A stretch of DNA of 17,452 nucleotides from Rhodospirillaceae bacterium. Its GTDB lineage: Bacteria; Pseudomonadota; Alphaproteobacteria; SP197. The first letter of the stretch is position 1. Every line of letters begins with the position of its first letter. A model generated the notes under the pieces. It made no database searches and was not told where the DNA came from. It saw only the letters and a program-made list of their open reading frames with translations. The stretch spans positions 1 to 17,452 of the forward strand of contig JABIUG010000409.1 of NCBI GenBank assembly GCA_018700655.1, in the 5' to 3' direction. A program made the position numbers and the translations under genes. Positions 13,923-17,452 of the stretch are shown in pieces.

Positions 13923-15878
13923 ATGAACGACATTCTCTGGACTCCCGATCCTGCCCGCGTTGCCGCTGCTGCCATGACGCGCTTTCGTCATCTGGCCGAA
14001 GCTAAAAGCGGTCGCGAACTGGCCGACTATGATGCCCTGTGGCAGTGGTCGATCGATGACCGCGAGGGGTTCTGGTCGCTGCTCTGGGACTTCTGCGACG
14101 TCATCTCCTCGACACCTCATGACGCTGTTCTCGAGAATGGCGACGCCATGCCAGGTGCGCGCTGGTTCCCCGGTGCCAGACTTAACCTGGCCGAAAACCT
14201 GCTGCGCCGCCGCGATGCCTGCGAGGGCATTGTGTGCTGGCGCGAGAACGGCACCCGAAGTGTTCTTAGCTTCGCTGAACTTTATGACTCCGTGTCGGCC
14301 CTGCGAGCCTGGCTGCAGGCCAGGGGCGTAGGCGAGGGTGACCGGGTCGCCGGGTTCCTGCCCAATCTGCCAGAGACCATCGCCGCGATGCTCGCCACTG
14401 CCAGCCTGGGTGCGGTGTGGTCATCCTGCTCGCCCGATTTCGGCACCCGTGGCGTGCTCGACCGGTTCGGCCAGATCGAACCGAAGGCGCTGATCTGCGC
14501 CGATGGTTATTTTTATGGCGGCAAGACCTTCGACAGCAGGCCAAGGGTTGCCGAGATCCTGGTGGAACTCTCCAGCGTGGTGGCCGTCGTCGTGGTGCCT
14601 TATGTCGAGGAGGCTCCCGATCTTTCATCCCTGCGCGATGCCGCATCGTGGGGCGAGGCCACGGCGGATGTGCCGGCTGGCGATATCGCGTTCACCCAGG
14701 TCGCGTTCGATCATCCGCTGTTCATCATGTATTCTTCCGGCACAACGGGCGCGCCAAAGTGCATCGTGCACGGCCATGGCGGCACCCTGTTGCAGCACCT
14801 GAAGGAACACCGTCTCCATTGCGATCTGCAGGCCGGCGACCGGCTGTTCTATTTCTCGACCTGCGGCTGGATGATGTGGAACTGGCAGGTCTCGGGCCTG
14901 GCGATCGGCGCGACGCTGATGCTCTACGAAGGCAATCCGGCCCATCCTTCGCCGTCGATCCTGTGGGATTTCTGCGAGCAGGAACGCATCTCGGTTTTCG
15001 GCACTTCGGCCAAGTACATTTCCGCGATCGAGAAGGCCGGGGTGAAGCCGGCCCAGACCCATGACCTCTCGCGCATGCGCCTGTTGATGTCGACCGGCTC
15101 GCCGCTTGCCCATGAAAGCTATGACTATGTCTATCGCGACATAAAACAGAACGTGCAGCTTTCCTCGATCTCGGGCGGCACCGATATCGTCTCGTGTTTT
15201 GCCCTGGGCAATCCCGTGTTGCCGGTACGCAAGGGCGAGATTCAGTCGCGCGGGCTGGGCATGGCCGTCGATGTCTTCGGCGATGACGGCAAGGCCCTGC
15301 CCGCCGGAGAGAAGGGCGAACTGGTCTGCACGCGTGCCTTCCCGTCGATGCCGGTCGGGTTCTGGAACGATCCTGATGGCGCGAAATACCACGCCGCCTA
15401 TTTCGACACCTTCGACAACATCTGGCGCCATGGCGACTGGTCGGTTGTGACCGAAACAAGCGGCATGGTGATCTATGGCCGCTCGGATGCGGTGCTCAAT
15501 CCCGGCGGTGTCAGGATCGGCACGGCGGAAATCTATCGCCAGGTCGAGCAGTTCGACGAAGTTCTGGAGAGCCTCTGTATCGGCCAGGACTGGGACGATG
15601 ACGTGCGTGTCGTGTTGTTTGTCGTGATGCGACCGGGCCATGAACTGGGCGATGAACTGATTGCCGCAATCCGCCAGAAGATCCGAACCAACGCTTCACC
15701 GCGCCACATGCCGGCCAGGGTGATCGCCGTTGCCGATATCCCTCGCACCCGTTCCAACAAGATCAGCGAACTTGCCGTGCGCGACATCGTCCACGGCCGC
15801 GCGGTCAAGAACACCGAGGCGCTGGCCAATCCCGAAGCGCTGAAGCTGTTCGCGGGGTTGGCCGCGCTTGCCGATTAG
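13923..15878 (+). CDS. Acetoacetyl-CoA synthetase (acetoacetate-CoA ligase)
   Basis: A 651-residue ANL-superfamily ligase, the usual length for this enzyme (TIGR01217). It activates acetoacetate with ATP and CoA through an acetoacetyl-AMP intermediate, feeding ketone body or PHB-derived acetoacetate into central metabolism. Motifs in order are the N-terminal ACS-type domain (WFPGARLNLAENLL), the P-loop YSSGTTGAPK (270-279), GWMMWNWQ, STGSPLAHE, SGGTDI, the HGDW aspartate motif, the hinge GRSDAVLNPGGVRIGTAEIY starting at 519, and the catalytic lysine Lys613 in TRSNKISE. SGGTDI and CGWMMWNWQ separate it from acetyl-CoA synthetase. The frame is open to an ATG at 13818, but MNDILWTPDP at 13923 matches the family start. 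Its stop overlaps the convergent parE stop by 4 bases. Confidence 0.95.
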   Translation: MNDILWTPDPARVAAAAMTRFRHLAEAKSGRELADYDALWQWSIDDREGFWSLLWDFCDVISSTPHDAVLENGDAMPGARWFPGARLNLAENLLRRRDACEGIVCWRENGTRSVLSFAELYDSVSALRAWLQARGVGEGDRVAGFLPNLPETIAAMLATASLGAVWSSCSPDFGTRGVLDRFGQIEPKALICADGYFYGGKTFDSRPRVAEILVELSSVVAVVVVPYVEEAPDLSSLRDAASWGEATADVPAGDIAFTQVAFDHPLFIMYSSGTTGAPKCIVHGHGGTLLQHLKEHRLHCDLQAGDRLFYFSTCGWMMWNWQVSGLAIGATLMLYEGNPAHPSPSILWDFCEQERISVFGTSAKYISAIEKAGVKPAQTHDLSRMRLLMSTGSPLAHESYDYVYRDIKQNVQLSSISGGTDIVSCFALGNPVLPVRKGEIQSRGLGMAVDVFGDDGKALPAGEKGELVCTRAFPSMPVGFWNDPDGAKYHAAYFDTFDNIWRHGDWSVVTETSGMVIYGRSDAVLNPGGVRIGTAEIYRQVEQFDEVLESLCIGQDWDDDVRVVLFVVMRPGHELGDELIAAIRQKIRTNASPRHMPARVIAVADIPRTRSNKISELAVRDIVHGRAVKNTEALANPEALKLFAGLAALAD

Positions 15879-16192
15879 GATGGTTCGTCCGTATTCAGAA
15901 GAGCTTCCCAGTCGCGCCTCTGGTGAAGAATGCGCACGATCGTGGTTTCACCTGCATGAACGCGAAAGAAGACAAAGTGAGTCTTGCCGTGGCTGAGGCA
16001 ACGTATGCCCGGAGGGAGTCCTTCGAGGCTTCGTCCTTGTTTGTGCGGATAGCTGCGTAATGTCCCAATCGTGGCATCAAGTTGCCCGAGATAACGCTGC
16101 GCCTGTTTGTTTCCCCAGGTCTTGAGTGTGTAATTGGCAATCTCATTCAGATCGTGAAGGGCCGCCCGCGTAATCCGAATGTTGTGCGCCAT
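15875..16192 (-). CDS. parE: ParE-family toxin (RelE/ParE superfamily)
   Basis: A 105-residue toxin of the RelE/ParE fold (PF05016). It starts with IRITRAALHDLNEIANYTLKTWG, the conserved helical hairpin, and ends with the beta-sheet core IRCLSHGKTHFVFFRV and the IVRILHQRRDWEALL tail typical of ParE. ParE toxins inhibit DNA gyrase, whereas RelE members cleave mRNA; the C-terminal block HQRRDW fits ParE better, but the target is an inference. It lies 5 bases downstream of parD and is certainly co-transcribed with it. The start is the ATG at 16192. Confidence 0.92.
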   Translation of the reverse strand: MAHNIRITRAALHDLNEIANYTLKTWGNKQAQRYLGQLDATIGTLRSYPHKQGRSLEGLPPGIRCLSHGKTHFVFFRVHAGETTIVRILHQRRDWEALLNTDEPS

Positions 16193-16197
16193 GGGAT

Positions 16198-16449
16198 CTA
16201 GCTGCTTGCTTTGATGCGTTCGACAATCGGTGTCATGTCATAGGGCGTCGTGTTGCCTGCTTCGATGTCGCGCAACCCGATCTCAAGCTCGGCATTGAGT
16301 TGTGCAAGAGCACGGCCACCGTGGTTGCGAGAGCGTTGCCAGAGGCGGATTCCCTCACGCACGACTTCTGAAGCGCTGGCGTACTCACCTGAAGTTACGG
16401 CGTCTTCAATCGCCTTTTCCATCGCGGGCGTCAGGGAAACATTCGGCAT
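16198..16449 (-). CDS. parD: ParD-family antitoxin
   Basis: An 83-residue antitoxin (PF03693). The N-terminal ribbon-helix-helix (MPNVSLTPAMEKAIEDAVTS and EYASASEVVREGIRLWQRS) binds DNA and dimerises. The C-terminal half (RALAQLNAELEIGLRDIEAG onward), predicted to be flexible, would wrap the ParE toxin. Residues 1-83 use the ATG at 16449, with an AGGAG site 8 bases upstream; the longer frame to 16584 would run into the asparaginase gene and is not ParD-like. It neutralises ParE and, by analogy, represses its own operon through the palindromes just upstream. Confidence 0.93.
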   Translation of the reverse strand: MPNVSLTPAMEKAIEDAVTSGEYASASEVVREGIRLWQRSRNHGGRALAQLNAELEIGLRDIEAGNTTPYDMTPIVERIKASS

Positions 16450-16458
16450 GTCGGGAAC

Positions 16459-16489
16459 TCCTGATTGACGTCGAAACCATGAATCAGGA
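16459..16489 (-). promoter_or_regulatory. Inverted repeat in parDE leader (operator or SD-masking hairpin)
   Basis: TCCTGATT (16459-16466) and AATCAGGA (16482-16489) form perfect 8-base arms around a 15-base centre. One arm includes most of the parD Shine-Dalgarno AGGAG and the other overlaps the candidate -10. It may be a second ParD operator or, if transcription starts further upstream, an RNA hairpin that masks the ribosome binding site. Confidence 0.5.
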
Positions 16490-16494
16490 TAGCA
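16486..16494 (-). promoter_or_regulatory. Candidate extended -10 promoter of parDE
   Basis: On the minus strand the sequence reads TGCTATCCT, an extended -10 (TGn) with four of six -10 bases. No good -35 lies 17 bases upstream; that position falls in the palindrome at 16499-16515. The implied start point is near 16479. Low certainty. Confidence 0.35.
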
Positions 16495-16498
16495 AATA

Positions 16499-16515
16499 AT
16501 GTCCAAGTTGGACAT
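16499..16515. promoter_or_regulatory. Candidate ParD operator: 17-base palindrome
   Basis: ATGTCCAA-G-TTGGACAT is a perfect inverted repeat with 8-base arms and a single central base. It covers the -35 region of the candidate parDE promoter, 50 bases upstream of the parD start codon. This is where ribbon-helix-helix antitoxins bind for autorepression. It lies just past the asparaginase stop at 16533. Confidence 0.6.
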
Positions 16516-16532
16516 CCGCTGGCTGTGCAACT

Positions 16533-17452
16533 TCAAACCAGGGGGGATGCGATCCGTAACTCGCCGACACGCGTGCCCGCCCAATTGTGGGTTTGCGGGT
16601 TTTGCCAGTGCGACAGTGCTTCCCAGGTTTCGTCATCGATTGCGCCGATATGGCGCAGGATGTGGGTGACGCAGACTTCGGCGGCGCGGCCTGCACCATC
16701 CGCAATTTTGAGCGCAACGCCATAACCTTTTTCCGGCCAGGCGGCGGCATAGACGCCCTCGGCGCCGCCCTTCACGATGAACCGGCCTTTGCCTGCATCA
16801 AGCAGGGCTGAGCAGGAACGACCGGTGCCCGCGACCATCAGCGGATAAGCGGCCATTGCCGCGACGATCGCGCGGCAGGCATCGGCGCGGCGGTTGTCGA
16901 GTTTGGCCGGATCGGCCAGGCGGGCCATGCCGAAAGCCAGGGCATGGAGCGGCATCGCGATCGAGGGCACGCCGCAGCCATCGGTGCCGAAATCCGAGCT
17001 AACGAGATCAACGCCGCACATTTCCGCCATGGTCCGGCAGACTGCGGCCTGGGCGGGATGTTCAGGGTTGAGATAACCCTTTGGGTCAACATCCATCTGG
17101 CGGCAGACCGTGAGGAAACCGCTGTGTTTGCCCGAACAGTTGTTGTGTTCACGGCCCGCACTGGCGCCGGAGCGGTAGAGGTCATGCAACGCCCGTTTCG
17201 TGCCGGGGTCCTGCTCGCCGCATTCCAGGTTCGCCGGAGAGAGCCCCAACCGTGCGAGCCAGGCGCGCACGGCGTCAGCATGCATCGGTTCGCCGGTATG
17301 GCTGGCGCAGCCCAGCGCCAGTTCCTTCTGGCTCACATCGAATCGCTCAAGAGCGCCCGATTCGGCCATCACCAGGCCGGCCTGGATCGGCTTGATCGCA
17401 GAGCGCGGAAACATCATCAGTTCGGGGTCGCCCAGACTCCAGATGACCTTGC
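16533..17452 (-). CDS. ansA: L-asparaginase, Rhizobium etli AnsA/ReAV type (PF06089), 5' partial
   Basis: The frame stays open past the first ATG pair at 17415-17420 to the window end, reading KVIWSLGDPELMMFPRSAIKPIQ, which is the normal interior of this family, so roughly 30 N-terminal residues are missing. Counting from Met at 17417, the Ser6-x-x-Lys9 pair (RSAIK), Ser39 (CASHTGE), the NNCSGKHSG block with Cys94 and Lys97, and Cys148 in FGTDGCGVPS match the serine-lysine and zinc-binding residues described for R. etli ReAV. The later VAGTGR and VKGGAEGVY blocks are also family hallmarks. The enzyme hydrolyses asparagine to aspartate and ammonia and is unrelated to E. coli-type asparaginases. 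It is cytoplasmic, with no signal peptide visible. It sits upstream of parDE on the same strand. Confidence 0.92.
   Translation of the reverse strand, partial: KVIWSLGDPELMMFPRSAIKPIQAGLVMAESGALERFDVSQKELALGCASHTGEPMHADAVRAWLARLGLSPANLECGEQDPGTKRALHDLYRSGASAGREHNNCSGKHSGFLTVCRQMDVDPKGYLNPEHPAQAAVCRTMAEMCGVDLVSSDFGTDGCGVPSIAMPLHALAFGMARLADPAKLDNRRADACRAIVAAMAAYPLMVAGTGRSCSALLDAGKGRFIVKGGAEGVYAAAWPEKGYGVALKIADGAGRAAEVCVTHILRHIGAIDDETWEALSHWQNPQTHNWAGTRVGELRIASPLV

Noticed and set aside
14625..15641. 338-codon minus-strand frame opposite acetoacetyl-CoA synthetase
   Set aside because: It is antisense to a gene with all ANL motifs. Its translation is His/Arg-rich without recognisable domains, as expected for a shadow frame in high-GC DNA.

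Overview
This window looks like a chromosomal segment of a high-GC alphaproteobacterium. That placement is an inference from gene content: a TIGR02281-type membrane aspartic protease, a Rhizobium etli-type asparaginase, a short-form pterin dehydratase and the TPR family at the left edge. No rRNA, tRNA, CRISPR array, insertion sequence or phage gene is visible. Most genes are ordinary housekeeping or transport functions, packed tightly with several 4-base start/stop overlaps.

Layout. 1-4000: a TPR-scaffold protein (cut at the left edge) converges on a membrane-anchored alpha/beta hydrolase. That hydrolase is divergent from a retropepsin-like aspartic protease, which shares a bidirectional terminator with a Bax inhibitor-1 family membrane protein. 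4010-8448: a YbbA/YbbP-type ABC exporter pair (ATPase and 836-residue FtsX-like permease) on the minus strand is divergent from tesA, which overlaps thpR (RNA 2',3'-cyclic phosphodiesterase). 8458-10298: a sulfotransferase-family gene broken by a one-base frameshift and a small zincin metallopeptidase lie on the minus strand. They are followed by phhB and a YkvA-like membrane protein, coupled on the plus strand.

10407-13819: two tandem paralogous MFS transporters follow. The second is open over its full length except for two in-frame stop codons at positions where its paralogue has Gln and Tyr. It converges on, and overlaps, an EamA-type drug/metabolite transporter. 13923-15878: a complete acetoacetyl-CoA synthetase. 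15875-16515: a ParD/ParE toxin-antitoxin operon with two perfect palindromes in its control region. 16533-end: an L-asparaginase of the R. etli type, cut at the right edge.

How the genes work together: YbbA/YbbP/TesA is a recurrent neighbourhood, and ParD with ParE forms a functional pair. The remaining genes are mostly independent. I did not find convincing evidence of an undescribed multi-gene system. The points most worth a second look are the TPR protein with its histidine cluster, the palindromes of the parDE control region, the tesA-thpR coupling beside ybbAP, and the two broken genes, each of which could be real decay or sequence error.
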